Shown: one piece after another, positions 36,893 to 46,405 of the stretch
Position numbering within the stretch: position 1 is the stretch's first letter
Layout: every line of letters starts with the position of its first letter
DNA from: JAIRVZ01 sp031553755
Lineage (GTDB): Bacteria > Bacteroidota > Bacteroidia > Bacteroidales > Azobacteroidaceae
Reading direction: 5' to 3'
Assembly (NCBI GenBank): GCA_031553755.1
Contig: JAVBKZ010000021.1
Span: forward strand, 124,001-188,000
DNA: 64,000 nt
Program-made: the position numbers and the translations under genes
The notes under the pieces: model-generated
Databases searched by the model: none
Told to the model about the DNA's origin: nothing
What the model saw: only the letters and a program-made list of their open reading frames with translations

Positions 36893-38582
36893 TCGTACTA
36901 CTCACCGGATGAACCGCTTTCTTCGGCAATCCTTTCAGCACAAGAACATTATTTTCTAATGTTGCCTTGATTCTATTGTTGCTTCCAAGTACAGATACAG
37001 AAACCGGTAATTTCGATAAACAATCTAATTTGATTTGTCCGTTTGAAGGCCATTCCGAAATGTGGAAATAATAAGTGGTTGTTCCGTTTTCAATTCTTTT
37101 GGTTACTTTTATTCCGGCAGGAAGATTTTCAAACGGATTGGCGGTTGTGTTCCAAACCGATTCGCCGTTGATTTTCATCCAATCTCCGACTGTTTTCAGG
37201 CGGTCGATGCTTTCTTGCGGAAATGTTCCGTCGGATTTAGGGCCGATGTTCAACAAAAAGTTTCCTCCTTTGCTGCTAATATCAATCAATTTGGTTAATA
37301 AATCTTCGGCCGATTTCCAGCGGTGGTCAAATTCGCAATATCCCCAGTTATCGTTCATGGTCATACAAGTTTCCCAATCGGTTCCGTCACCGGTGGAAGG
37401 TATATCGGGAATGCTTTGTTCGGGAGTTTTGAAATCGGCGGTTAGTTTATCGGCCATTCGGGCATTGAATATCAGGCGTTCGTTACCGGGCATATTCTTA
37501 ATCGCTTTCATCATGCGATAGCGAAATTCGGCATTGCTGTCGCCTCCCATATCCCACCAAACCAAATCAACGCCGTAATCTTCCACCAATTTATGTAAAT
37601 GCGGAATCACAATGTTGTCGACATATTTGGAGCGTTCTTCGTTGCTTGCTTTTTTATTTGTTCCCGGATTTTGAGGAACCCATCCCATGCCGCCCGGATT
37701 GAGCCAATCCAATGCCTGGGAATAATAAAAACCTATTTTCAATCCGGCAGCACGAGCTTCGGTTACCAATTCTTTCAGTAAATCTTGTTTTATTTGGGAA
37801 TTTCTTTCGATACCATATCCCGGAACGCCTCGCATCAATGTAAACCCATCGTGATGTTTGGATGTAATGACAATGTATTTCATTCCCGCGTCTTTGGCCA
37901 TGCGCACCCATTCTTTCGCGTCATATTTTTCAGCTTTGAACCGGTCGTAAGCTTCCTGTAAATAAACATCTCTCGGAATCTGTGCGGCAAACATAATCCA
38001 TTCGGAATATTGTCCGCGTTTGTACGGCTTTCCCGTTGCCGGGTCGATTTTTGTATTTCCTACACTGTCGACCATATAGGGAGCATAGGCCGAATAATAC
38101 GGTAATTTGTCTTTGGGTAAACCGGAGGGACCGTCATAATATCCCGCGTAAGAAGCATACACTCCCCAATGGATGAACATTCCGAAGCGTGCTTCGCGCC
38201 ACCACGCCATGCGGGCATCTTTTTGTTCTTTAGTTTCGGGAGTGGCTACATAAAGCGAATCACTTACTTGTGAATAATCGCCTTTCGCATTTTTCGCTTT
38301 TACGGTGAAATAATAAATATCGAATGATTTCAGTCCGTCGATGGTTACGGTATTGTTTTTTACTTCCGATTTATAAAGCGTTCCTTCTTTATATACATCG
38401 TAAGAAATTGCGTCATTCAACGCATCCCATTTGAGATTGAGCGCATTTACCGATAAATTTTCTACTGCCAGATTTTTAGGCTTTTTATTAATAAATAAAG
38501 TGGAGTCAGGTATTGAGGTTTCCTGAGCATAGAGTGTTACGCAGAAAAGGTAACATCCTAAAAGAGTAATGAGTTTTCGCAT
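36867..38582 (-). CDS. GH29 alpha-L-fucosidase with FN3 domain
   Basis: Exported 571-aa enzyme starting at 38582 (MRKLITLLGCYLFCVTLYAQ); the longer frame MCPMCLCGL has no role. Residues about 30-112 are a fibronectin III-like domain (AISYDVYKEG, FDIYYFTVKAKNAKGDYS). The GH29 barrel follows with ARFGMFIHWGVYASYAG, KYIVITSKHHDGFTLM and the nucleophile D344 in LVWWDMGGD. FLLNIGPKSDGTFPQESIDRL closes the barrel, and a C-terminal sandwich completes the protein. It has no T9SS tail or lipobox, so a periplasmic location is likely. It is a close paralogue of the GH29 encoded at 48213-51074. It is the last gene of the minus-strand PUL, and its final residues (IKLRTENI) are encoded in the overlap with the RhuM remnant. 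Confidence 0.93.
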   Translation of the reverse strand: MRKLITLLGCYLFCVTLYAQETSIPDSTLFINKKPKNLAVENLSVNALNLKWDALNDAISYDVYKEGTLYKSEVKNNTVTIDGLKSFDIYYFTVKAKNAKGDYSQVSDSLYVATPETKEQKDARMAWWREARFGMFIHWGVYASYAGYYDGPSGLPKDKLPYYSAYAPYMVDSVGNTKIDPATGKPYKRGQYSEWIMFAAQIPRDVYLQEAYDRFKAEKYDAKEWVRMAKDAGMKYIVITSKHHDGFTLMRGVPGYGIERNSQIKQDLLKELVTEARAAGLKIGFYYSQALDWLNPGGMGWVPQNPGTNKKASNEERSKYVDNIVIPHLHKLVEDYGVDLVWWDMGGDSNAEFRYRMMKAIKNMPGNERLIFNARMADKLTADFKTPEQSIPDIPSTGDGTDWETCMTMNDNWGYCEFDHRWKSAEDLLTKLIDISSKGGNFLLNIGPKSDGTFPQESIDRLKTVGDWMKINGESVWNTTANPFENLPAGIKVTKRIENGTTTYYFHISEWPSNGQIKLDCLSKLPVSVSVLGSNNRIKATLENNVLVLKGLPKKAVHPVSSTIKLRTENI

Positions 38583-38609
38583 GTGTTTCGATATTAAATT
38601 TATTCTTAA

Positions 38610-38750
38610 ACCACATAGGCACATAGGACACATAGTTTTTATTTACCATGGAGGCATCGAGTATATAGAGTTTTTAGTTACGAGTAGACGAGTTAACAAG
38701 TTCTTCATTCTCCATTCTTAATTCTTCTATGTCCTCTATGCCTCCGTGGT
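38610..38750. repeat. composite inverted repeat in the GH141-GH29 gap
   Basis: Direct copies at 38610-38635 (ACCACATAGGCACATAGG...) and 38645-38670 (ACCATGGAGGCATCGAG...) face an inverted copy at 38724-38750 (...CTATGCCTCCGTGGT). The paired arms at 38645 and 38724 can form a long imperfect stem. Between them, 38675-38700 carries units of the other family (GAGTAGAC, GAGTTAAC). The element fills the gap from the GH141-like stop to about 28 bp before the GH29 start. Confidence 0.75.
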
Positions 38751-38768
38751 AAAAACATTCGAATTGTT

Positions 38769-41700
38769 TTATTTTGTAATAATGACTTTTGCAGATTTAG
38801 ACCAATCCTTGCCTTTTATATTCAGGGTATATATTCCAGGATTTTCAAAAGAAACAGGTATTTCCGGCAAAGCTTCTGTTGGAATGTCCTTGAGATTTTT
38901 AATCAAACTTCCGGTAATGTCATGGATTTGAATATCTATTTTTTCGTTGATTCCATTGACCGAAATAAATATTTTTCCTTTTGAAGGATTGGGATATATT
39001 TTAATTGCAACAGCTCCGTTTATGTCTTTAATTCCTGTGCTTTTGACAACATTGACAAAATAAGATGTCGATTTTCCGCCGAAAGAAATAGTTACTTCAG
39101 CTTGTCCTTCTTTACTGAAATCGAAGCTTGCTTGCAACTCTTCAATCGGAACCAATTGTATATCTCCGTCGTTGTAAGTAGCCATCACTACAATTTCCGA
39201 AAGGTCAATTTGAGTATCTCCCACTTGATAATTGTTGATGATGGCAGGAGACGTAATTTCAATTTTTTCTACTGCTTTTGGGATGACATTAAATTCCAAG
39301 GACGTTGTTTTTTCTCCGTAGATGAAAGTGACACTTTTGTTTCCCGGAGTAGAAAAATCATAGGTTGTTTGATATTCCGATTCCGATAGGACATAAGATT
39401 CGCCAGTATATTTGGCCGTTAGCGTAATTGTTGAATGGTCGAGTTTTTGTCCGACTACGTATTGAGTTTTGGTTGTCACGGCTTCGATGCTTTCCAACGG
39501 AGGCATTTGGGGTGTAAGTTGCATGGAACGAATGTGTATTCTTCCGTTGCTTGATTCCAATCTGACTAAATCGAAACGATAGTTGCCAATCGGAAGCGAA
39601 GACAAATCGATTGTTCCACAATATTGGTCAACCCACGGAGCATCTTTATCGGCCGTGCTTGTCGTGGTAGGTCCGAACCACAATCCGTTTTCGGGTTTGT
39701 TTGTTACGTCGGTCGATGTATTTGTTACCAAATCACCGCTCATATTGTAAACTCTCAAAATCAGTTTGGTATCTCCGGAACCGGCAATGGTCGGACGGGA
39801 AAAATTAACCGTAATATCGTACACTTTCTGACGGTCGAGATTGGCATACCAGAAAGCACCCGCGCCTGCACCCGCACCGGATGTGATATTGGTGATATAT
39901 GCGGGATTTCCGTCTGTCGGTTTTACGATATTCGGAGGCGTTTTTCCATCGGCAGCGGTTGGAGTGGCATCGATTGCCAACATCGGTTCACTCACTTTTT
40001 GGAAAACAGGTTCGGTCGGTTCCAACATTACTTTTTTGATGTGTGAAGCGCAATTTCCGGCGGCTCCCGAAGGAAGATACATATTCAAGCCGCTTAATCG
40101 CACTTCATATTTTCCGACGGGCATACCGTACAAAATAAATATTCCTCCCGAAATGGGTTCGAAATGGTTAGAAGCATCTAACGATAACGGCAAACTCTTT
40201 TTTACCACACCGTTTTGAAGAATATCCAATTTACCGGTCATCGGGCCGTACGATTGTTTATCTATCAATACTTTGTATGCTCCCGCTTTCTTCAAATCAA
40301 TATTCCATGATATATGTGGAGTTACGGCGTCTTTCCAACAGAAAATACGGTCTTCTACTCCGGGTAAAATATGATAACCTTTTACCAAAGCATCTTTCAC
40401 GCCAAGTGAAAATACGCCGTTATTATCGGGCGATACAAATTTGGATGCATCATTGGTATCTCCGACAGTTACGGTATTGACCGAAGGAGCCGATACTTTT
40501 CCGGTTTCGTCCATGACAAATATTTTATAGCTTCCCGATTTTGAAGGGGCCTTGATGGTTTTGTATAAATCCGTTCCGGTTGTATTGCTTAAAACCGTGA
40601 TGAAATCTCCCGTTGCAAAGTTGGTTGTGCCAATCGGCGCCAGGAAAACTTTGTATCCGGATCTGTTAATCGGTTGTATTTTCACATCGCTTCCGGCAGC
40701 AACATTTATGCTTAAAGGAAGAATAGAGCGAGGATTTTCAATGTCGAAATAATCGGCAGTGATTCCGGCTCCGTAAATAGTCGATTCTTTGGTCGGGTTG
40801 TTCGGGTCGGGACATATGGTTCCGGAAATATTAGTCGTTTTTCCATCCGCATTGATAACCACGTTTTTAATATCCGCGCGTTTGTTCGACGGATGTCCGA
40901 GCGGAGCAGTTCCGTTGTAAGTAACTCCGGTGTTCGCGTTCACGAAAGTATTGTCTTTCAATGTAAAACCGTTACTTTGTTCATCCAGATAAATCGCGTT
41001 GAAGCGCACATGTTTCCATACACGATACGTGTCGGTCAATAAGTTTCCGGTAATTTCGGCTTTCCGTTGCTCGGAAAGGGTATAAATTGCCGCGCCGTCA
41101 TTCATCGTTTGTCCGGTGAAGTGAACAAAATTATAGTTGATTTTATTGTCGTTCATCGCGTTGATTTGGTTTGTCCAACCATATCCTTCCGAAATACCCG
41201 TATACGGCATATAATACACTTCGTTGTTGTGTATGTTCAATTCGGTTCCGTATCCGGTGATGATGCCGAGCGCTCCCATATAATCTTCCCCGATGCGGGT
41301 GATGTAGTTGTTGGAAATTTCGGTATCGATACAACCTTCTCCGGTAGAAAGGTCGGGATTATAAGCGGTTCCGTCAGACATGTAATCTTCCCAGAATTTG
41401 GCAACGGAAATTCCGTTTCCGGAAACGTTTTTCACGATATTCCCGTTTATTTTGATGTGACGGGTTCCGTTATAAATATCAAGTCCGGTTGCTCCGAGAT
41501 GTCGGAACATGTTTTTTTCGAAGGTGATGTACGAGGCGTTTTCAACATGAACTCCGCCCGGAGGACGGTCAAAGGTGCGGAATCCTTCAGTCATGCGAAT
41601 TTCTCCGTTGGGATAATTGTTCCTCATACGGTCGTGTTTCGCCGGCAATGTTTTCGGAACGATATATTGAGTGCCCTGATGGTCGATAAATCCGTTGTCC

Positions 41701-42698
41701 GTCGGATACATAAAAGTAGAATGACTGAAAGTCAATCCTTCGAACGTGATGTTTTTCACAAAATCATTCAATCCGTTTCCGCGTACTTCGACTACTTTTT
41801 CCAATACGGGAGCAACAACTTGCACGGAGTTCATATCCATTCCTTCGAGCGCTTTGTAATATAACGTATTGTTTTTAACGTCCAGAAACCATTCATTATC
41901 GCTGTCGATTAATTCGTAAGCATTTTCAATCCAATAAAATTCATTTTTACCTTGCCCGATGCGCGGATATTTCATGTAACCCATCGAAGGATAGGTTTCC
42001 GTATCCTGAAAAGTAACTTTAGCGGAAGAGTTTGAAATATTCAAGGTCTTGAAACGAAAAACGGAAGCGACAAATTCCTGATATAAGAATAATTCTACGA
42101 AATTGCCTTCATCTTTCAGGTTTTGGTAATCCGAAATCCCGTCTAACGGTAAAGTCGCGGAAAGTTCGGTTGTGGTATTCGTAACGTCAATCGGATTCAT
42201 GAATTGCGCGTATTCGTCTTTGTTTTTGTTCGGGAAACGCGAACGCACGGCTTTTTCTCCATCAACATAAAGTTGACGGAAACGAAGTCCGTTTTCTACC
42301 GTTGCTTTGTATATATTTTTCGAAGCATCGTGCATGGTAAATCCCGAGATTACTTTTCCTCCGCTGATAACAGGTTTTTCTCCGGGAAATGCTTTGTAGA
42401 TAATCCTGAAGTTTCCTTCTCCCGAATCCTGATTTCCAAAAGTCAGGGTTTTATTTTGATAATAAACGCCGTCTTGTATGTAGACAATGATGTCTTTACT
42501 CATGCCGCCGGCTTTTTTTGTGCGCACGGCATCGCGTGCTTTTTCCAAGGTCTTAAACGGAGCATTCAATGAACCGTTGTTCGCATCATTCCCCGCCGGG
42601 GAAACGTAAAAATCTCCATCTAATCCGGCTGCTGAAATATTTATCAGTAATCCTGATAAAAGCATCAAACAGATTATAGTTAATATTGTTTTTTTCAT
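38769..42698 (-). CDS. GH141-like right-handed beta-helix protein with Ig-like domains and T9SS tail
   Basis: Secreted 1309-aa protein. After the signal peptide comes DGDFYVSPAGNDANNGSLNAPFKTLEKARDAVR, the usual opening of GH141 and related beta-helix enzymes. LRFRQLYVDGEKAVRSRFPN and a run of helix rungs (ITFEGLTFSHSTFM, GLDIYNGTRHIKINGNIV, IHNNEVYYMPYTGIS) continue to about residue 620. Middle sandwich modules follow, then two bacterial Ig-like (Big_3) domains near 1060-1220 (YVVGQKLDHSTITLTAKYTG, YQVGDTQIDLSEIVVMATYN) and a T9SS tail (IKIYPNPSKGKIFISVNG). GH141 includes the alpha-L-fucosidase BT_1002 and a xylanase. A fucosidase role would suit the GH29 neighbours, but the catalytic residues cannot be confirmed here. 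Other beta-helix families remain possible. Confidence 0.7.
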   Translation of the reverse strand: MKKTILTIICLMLLSGLLINISAAGLDGDFYVSPAGNDANNGSLNAPFKTLEKARDAVRTKKAGGMSKDIIVYIQDGVYYQNKTLTFGNQDSGEGNFRIIYKAFPGEKPVISGGKVISGFTMHDASKNIYKATVENGLRFRQLYVDGEKAVRSRFPNKNKDEYAQFMNPIDVTNTTTELSATLPLDGISDYQNLKDEGNFVELFLYQEFVASVFRFKTLNISNSSAKVTFQDTETYPSMGYMKYPRIGQGKNEFYWIENAYELIDSDNEWFLDVKNNTLYYKALEGMDMNSVQVVAPVLEKVVEVRGNGLNDFVKNITFEGLTFSHSTFMYPTDNGFIDHQGTQYIVPKTLPAKHDRMRNNYPNGEIRMTEGFRTFDRPPGGVHVENASYITFEKNMFRHLGATGLDIYNGTRHIKINGNIVKNVSGNGISVAKFWEDYMSDGTAYNPDLSTGEGCIDTEISNNYITRIGEDYMGALGIITGYGTELNIHNNEVYYMPYTGISEGYGWTNQINAMNDNKINYNFVHFTGQTMNDGAAIYTLSEQRKAEITGNLLTDTYRVWKHVRFNAIYLDEQSNGFTLKDNTFVNANTGVTYNGTAPLGHPSNKRADIKNVVINADGKTTNISGTICPDPNNPTKESTIYGAGITADYFDIENPRSILPLSINVAAGSDVKIQPINRSGYKVFLAPIGTTNFATGDFITVLSNTTGTDLYKTIKAPSKSGSYKIFVMDETGKVSAPSVNTVTVGDTNDASKFVSPDNNGVFSLGVKDALVKGYHILPGVEDRIFCWKDAVTPHISWNIDLKKAGAYKVLIDKQSYGPMTGKLDILQNGVVKKSLPLSLDASNHFEPISGGIFILYGMPVGKYEVRLSGLNMYLPSGAAGNCASHIKKVMLEPTEPVFQKVSEPMLAIDATPTAADGKTPPNIVKPTDGNPAYITNITSGAGAGAGAFWYANLDRQKVYDITVNFSRPTIAGSGDTKLILRVYNMSGDLVTNTSTDVTNKPENGLWFGPTTTSTADKDAPWVDQYCGTIDLSSLPIGNYRFDLVRLESSNGRIHIRSMQLTPQMPPLESIEAVTTKTQYVVGQKLDHSTITLTAKYTGESYVLSESEYQTTYDFSTPGNKSVTFIYGEKTTSLEFNVIPKAVEKIEITSPAIINNYQVGDTQIDLSEIVVMATYNDGDIQLVPIEELQASFDFSKEGQAEVTISFGGKSTSYFVNVVKSTGIKDINGAVAIKIYPNPSKGKIFISVNGINEKIDIQIHDITGSLIKNLKDIPTEALPEIPVSFENPGIYTLNIKGKDWSKSAKVIITK

Positions 42699-42728
42699 TG
42701 GTAAATTGTGTTATAAAACTCTCTCCAA

Positions 42729-42806
42729 ACCTCTCCCCACAAGGGAGAGGCTTAGCTTACGCTCGAAATTAGGCGCAAGCGGCTCCCTCTCTTGTGGAGA
42801 GGGCGG
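42729..42806. repeat. inverted repeat of the CCTCTCC...GGAGAGG type
   Basis: Left arm at 42730-42751 and right arm at 42781-42804 are imperfect inverted copies, and each is itself palindromic (CCTCTCCCC/GGGAGAGG, CCCTCTC/GAGAGGG). A G-run (GGGCGGGGGGGGAGG) follows the right arm. It fills the gap between the GH29-like stop and the GH141-like start. This is a well-known kind of dispersed Bacteroidota repeat. Confidence 0.75.
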
Positions 42807-42823
42807 GGGGGGAGGTGAAATTG

Positions 42824-45800
42824 TTATTTTGTAATTATAAGTTTTTGGGTTTGACTCCAACCATTTCCTATCACATTAACGGTGTACAGTCCTGCATTTT
42901 CAAGATAAACAGGGATTTCCGCCGAAGTATCTACCGAAATATTTTTGAAACTTTTAGTCAGATGTCCGGTGATATTGTGAATCTGAATATCTATTTTCTC
43001 ATTGATTCCATTGACAGAAACGATTGCTTTTCCTTTCGAAGGATTGGGATAAACAGAAATTTTACATTTGTCATTTGCAACATGATTGATACCTGTTGCA
43101 GCACAAGTTCTGGGTTCCGGATCGTTGGAAAGTATGATATTGTCGATATAAACAGTAGTTGCCGTATTTTTTGCTTTGTCGGGTTGGATAAACAAATTCG
43201 GATATGATTTATTCCCGGCAGCTCCCATATCCACAACAATATCGACCCAATCGTTGGTATTCGGATAGGCAATGCTTTTTTCAAGGCTTCCGTTTCCTTC
43301 CAATTTTACACCAACTTGGTTGCGGGTTGTTTTTTTCATTAGGATGTGTACATAACGGAAATAGCATCCTGAAGCATTGCCCATCGGTAGATTTTGTCCT
43401 CTGAGAATTAATCCGGCATAAGCGACATCGTTTTGATTTGTTCTTTCGTATTTCAATACTTTTCCAGAAGTATTCAAACATTCGCTTGCTCCGGAGGGAT
43501 TGTCGTATTCGAAATACAAGGTTGAGCTGTTTTTATCCGATATCTTTTCCCACGGCTTGGTGGTTTCGAAATCATCAACGGGAAATTCTCCCGTTATTTC
43601 GCTTTTAACAAATCGTACTTGTCTGATATCTGCCAATCCTTTTGATTTCGTCAAAGTCACGGTATAAATTCCGGGATTTCCGAATTGTACTTCTCCGAAA
43701 GACAAATCGTTGTCAGGTTCCTGGGTATAAACCGTTTTTGTTTCCGAGAAACCATTTCCGGAAATATTGACCTGAAGTTCGGGAGCCACTCCGCTCGTAA
43801 CAATCGCTTTCATTTTCAGATTCAGTTTGGTATTTGCTTCCGATAATTTGATGCGGAAAGAAATCGGTTCGTCGAGCCAGTTGGTTAAGGCGTAAATATT
43901 ATTCACGTCTTTCGTAACTTGTACGTTTCCGGATATTTTCGCATCCAACGGATATAAAATAATGTTGTGGCAAATATCTTCGGCAACGGCATCATCTTCC
44001 ACGGCTTGTTTTACTTCCATGATTTGGGAAGAAACAAAATTGTCTAATTCGCCGAAACGATTTACCCGGATATCCATACAAATGGTTCCTCCTTTACTGA
44101 TTGTTCTTCGGGCCCAGTCGCACAACGATTGTGTATCGTAACATTTCTGCGGATTTCCGATTAATCCCCAACCGACATTGATGCTTCGGTCGCCCAACGA
44201 TGTCCAACGGAAAGCCTGATGTTTGCCGCTTTCCCATCTTGATAAAGGAATATCGTCGATGTTTTGCGTTTCTCCTGCCGTATAATCTGTTTGAGCCAAT
44301 CCGGCAATTCCTCCTCCGGAAACAATGCAGTTTGGATTACCCCTTCGGGCGGCATCAACCACGTAATTGATGTTATAAGGTGCTGACATGTCTTTGTGAT
44401 AACTGCTGTACATGCCGTCGAACCAAAATCCAGCAACTTTTTCTTTATAACGCTCGGCATATTCGCTGATGATTTGATGGAATTTCACGCGGCTGTCATC
44501 CGATGGAATATCCGTGAAAGGATAAATATCCAACAAACTTGTTACCAGATAATCGCCCCAACGGTCGGGTGAATGGTCGTTGATTCCGTCGTAATAATCG
44601 AGGCTTGCTTTGGTTTGCAAGGAACCCATGTAATAAAGAATCAGTTTGATATCATATTTGGCCAATTCGTCGGCAATTTCCATCGGTAAGTCGCGATGAG
44701 ATGTTTTCAGCCCGCGGGGAATTCCCAGTATTTTTTCGTAAGCTGCATTGGGAGCCATGTTATATCCCGAATGTTGGTCGACTGTCAATATCAGGAATTT
44801 AGCGCCCAAATCTTTTACCGATTTTGCAAATTCAGCAACATCGAAAGTAGCCAGAAAATCATCCCAAGATTCGCCTTCCTGCCATTTTTCGTTAGCCGGA
44901 ATGGCAGATGACAAATTCAAATAATTCGGCAAAAAGTGACATGAAATACCGTATTTCGCATCCTTGAACCAATCTACGCGCGGATTGTTTTCTTCAACCA
45001 GAATAGGGCCGACAGGCTGACTTTCCGATTTTGTACCTTTTGCCAATCTGTTGTTTTGAGGGGTTACTGCGACTTTGATGTATTTTCCGTTGTGTTCGGG
45101 AAGTAACATCATGGTTTTACAATATTTTCCTAAACCGTTAACCGGTTTGTAAGCTCCGTTTGGAGAATCGGCATAAGACCATTCATAGATGCTTCCTTCT
45201 TCCGGATAATTGTTTGCGTCTGTATAGGTATATTCGGGAGAAAGTACTTCGCGGGTTTTAAGATTTCCTTTAATATTTAAATTAGAAACGGAAGGAGCGG
45301 CGATGGATGTTGCCGGAACGGTAAAAGAAGTATATGCCGGCACATGATTGTAATACAACCGAATCTGAACGTTTTGTTCTACAGCCGCTTGCGGAATCGG
45401 GTCGAATGTTAACTCCGCCGTATTTGCTCCGGTAAGAGAAAGCGTTTTGGGAAATAGACCGACCCGTATTTGGTCGTTTATTTTTACATAAGCCTTGAAA
45501 TCTTTCATTTCAGGTGTTTTCGATTGTGTTTGAGCAAATTGAACGGTTAATTTTCCGTTGCTTGCCATTAAATTTACTCGCGCGGGAGATAACAAACTCG
45601 ATTGCAATCCCAGTTCATCATCGGTCAGGGAGCGGTTGTAAATTTTGATATCGTCGATTGCTCCTTTGAATCGGGTCGATACATTATTGCTTGCGTCTAA
45701 TGTCGAGCCAATCAACAGATTGAATGTATTGTTTTGATTTTCGTTTTTATCTTTGGTAGCAATCATCGTTGTTCCGTTGACATACACTTTATAAATGCCG

Positions 45801-46270
45801 TTTTCACGAGTTAAAGCAATATGTGTCCATTGGTTTAACGGAATGTCGGTTTTAGTTGTTAAGGAAAATGATGAAGAGGCCTGAAAGTTGAATATCAACT
45901 GGTTTTTTTCGTAAGCAAGCGACCATCGGTCATTTTTTGACGCAGGATTTTCCCTGCTGAAAATAATACCTTTATCTAAGTTTTCGGGTTTAATCCAGGC
46001 TTCGATTGTATAGTTTTTTTGTTGGATAATTGTGTTATTACCCAGATTTATATAGCCTGAATTTCCTGAGAATCCGGCAGCATTTCCGTCAATTCCGCTA
46101 ACAGAAGCGACTGTTCCGGAAATGGTTCCATTTTTGGAATCATTGATTTCATCGATAACGGCTCCGCTCAGGTTGTCCAATTTATACCAATGTGAAGGCT
46201 CGACTGCCTGTGCTGAATAAGCACAAACTGAAAATACCAAACACATCAATGTATTTTTTGCTTGTTTCAT
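42824..46270 (-). CDS. divergent GH29-like hydrolase with LamG domain and T9SS tail
   Basis: Secreted 1148-aa protein. Residues about 27-225 form a LamG/concanavalin-like sandwich (SHWYKLDNLSGAVIDEIND, YTIEAWIKPENLDKGIIFSR, FKGAIDDIKIYNRSLTDDE). An Ig-like linker region follows. From about 435 there is a TIM barrel with GH29-like order: WFKDAKYGISCHFLPNYL, LGAKFLILTVDQHSGYN, YDIKLILYYMGS and GFWFDGMYSS. D618 in this last motif occupies the place of the GH29 nucleophile. Beta modules and a T9SS tail (ISVYPNPSKGKAIVSVNG) end it. The canonical HWG and KHHDG motifs are replaced (CHF, DQHSG), so this is a diverged fucosidase-like enzyme whose substrate may differ. It is next to another enzyme with nearly the same sorting domain. 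Confidence 0.7.
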   Translation of the reverse strand: MKQAKNTLMCLVFSVCAYSAQAVEPSHWYKLDNLSGAVIDEINDSKNGTISGTVASVSGIDGNAAGFSGNSGYINLGNNTIIQQKNYTIEAWIKPENLDKGIIFSRENPASKNDRWSLAYEKNQLIFNFQASSSFSLTTKTDIPLNQWTHIALTRENGIYKVYVNGTTMIATKDKNENQNNTFNLLIGSTLDASNNVSTRFKGAIDDIKIYNRSLTDDELGLQSSLLSPARVNLMASNGKLTVQFAQTQSKTPEMKDFKAYVKINDQIRVGLFPKTLSLTGANTAELTFDPIPQAAVEQNVQIRLYYNHVPAYTSFTVPATSIAAPSVSNLNIKGNLKTREVLSPEYTYTDANNYPEEGSIYEWSYADSPNGAYKPVNGLGKYCKTMMLLPEHNGKYIKVAVTPQNNRLAKGTKSESQPVGPILVEENNPRVDWFKDAKYGISCHFLPNYLNLSSAIPANEKWQEGESWDDFLATFDVAEFAKSVKDLGAKFLILTVDQHSGYNMAPNAAYEKILGIPRGLKTSHRDLPMEIADELAKYDIKLILYYMGSLQTKASLDYYDGINDHSPDRWGDYLVTSLLDIYPFTDIPSDDSRVKFHQIISEYAERYKEKVAGFWFDGMYSSYHKDMSAPYNINYVVDAARRGNPNCIVSGGGIAGLAQTDYTAGETQNIDDIPLSRWESGKHQAFRWTSLGDRSINVGWGLIGNPQKCYDTQSLCDWARRTISKGGTICMDIRVNRFGELDNFVSSQIMEVKQAVEDDAVAEDICHNIILYPLDAKISGNVQVTKDVNNIYALTNWLDEPISFRIKLSEANTKLNLKMKAIVTSGVAPELQVNISGNGFSETKTVYTQEPDNDLSFGEVQFGNPGIYTVTLTKSKGLADIRQVRFVKSEITGEFPVDDFETTKPWEKISDKNSSTLYFEYDNPSGASECLNTSGKVLKYERTNQNDVAYAGLILRGQNLPMGNASGCYFRYVHILMKKTTRNQVGVKLEGNGSLEKSIAYPNTNDWVDIVVDMGAAGNKSYPNLFIQPDKAKNTATTVYIDNIILSNDPEPRTCAATGINHVANDKCKISVYPNPSKGKAIVSVNGINEKIDIQIHNITGHLTKSFKNISVDTSAEIPVYLENAGLYTVNVIGNGWSQTQKLIITK

Positions 46271-46304
46271 ACTTAAATAATTTATAATTGGGCAATAATT
46301 GAAT

Positions 46305-46405
46305 TAGTTGACAAGTTAACGAGTAGACAAGTTAACAAGTTGCTTACGCCTGATTCTGAACAAAATAAAACTCGTCAACTTGTTAACTCGTCAACTCGTC
46401 TACTA
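46305..46405. repeat. octamer array arranged as an inverted repeat
   Basis: Direct units TAGTTGAC, AAGTTAAC, GAGTAGAC, AAGTTAAC (46305-46336) face inverted units GTCAACTT, GTTAACTC, GTCAACTC, GTCTACTA (46374-46405). The intervening stretch is 37 nt. The last inverted unit contains the TAG stop codon of the upstream gene (46403-46405), and the direct arm ends about 35 bp before the next start codon. Confidence 0.85.

Noticed and set aside
39624..40046. Long opposite-strand frames over the GH141-like gene (also at 41067, 47495 and 49464)
   Set aside because: They lie wholly within well-supported genes on the other strand, with no recognisable domain or signal peptide; shadow frames.
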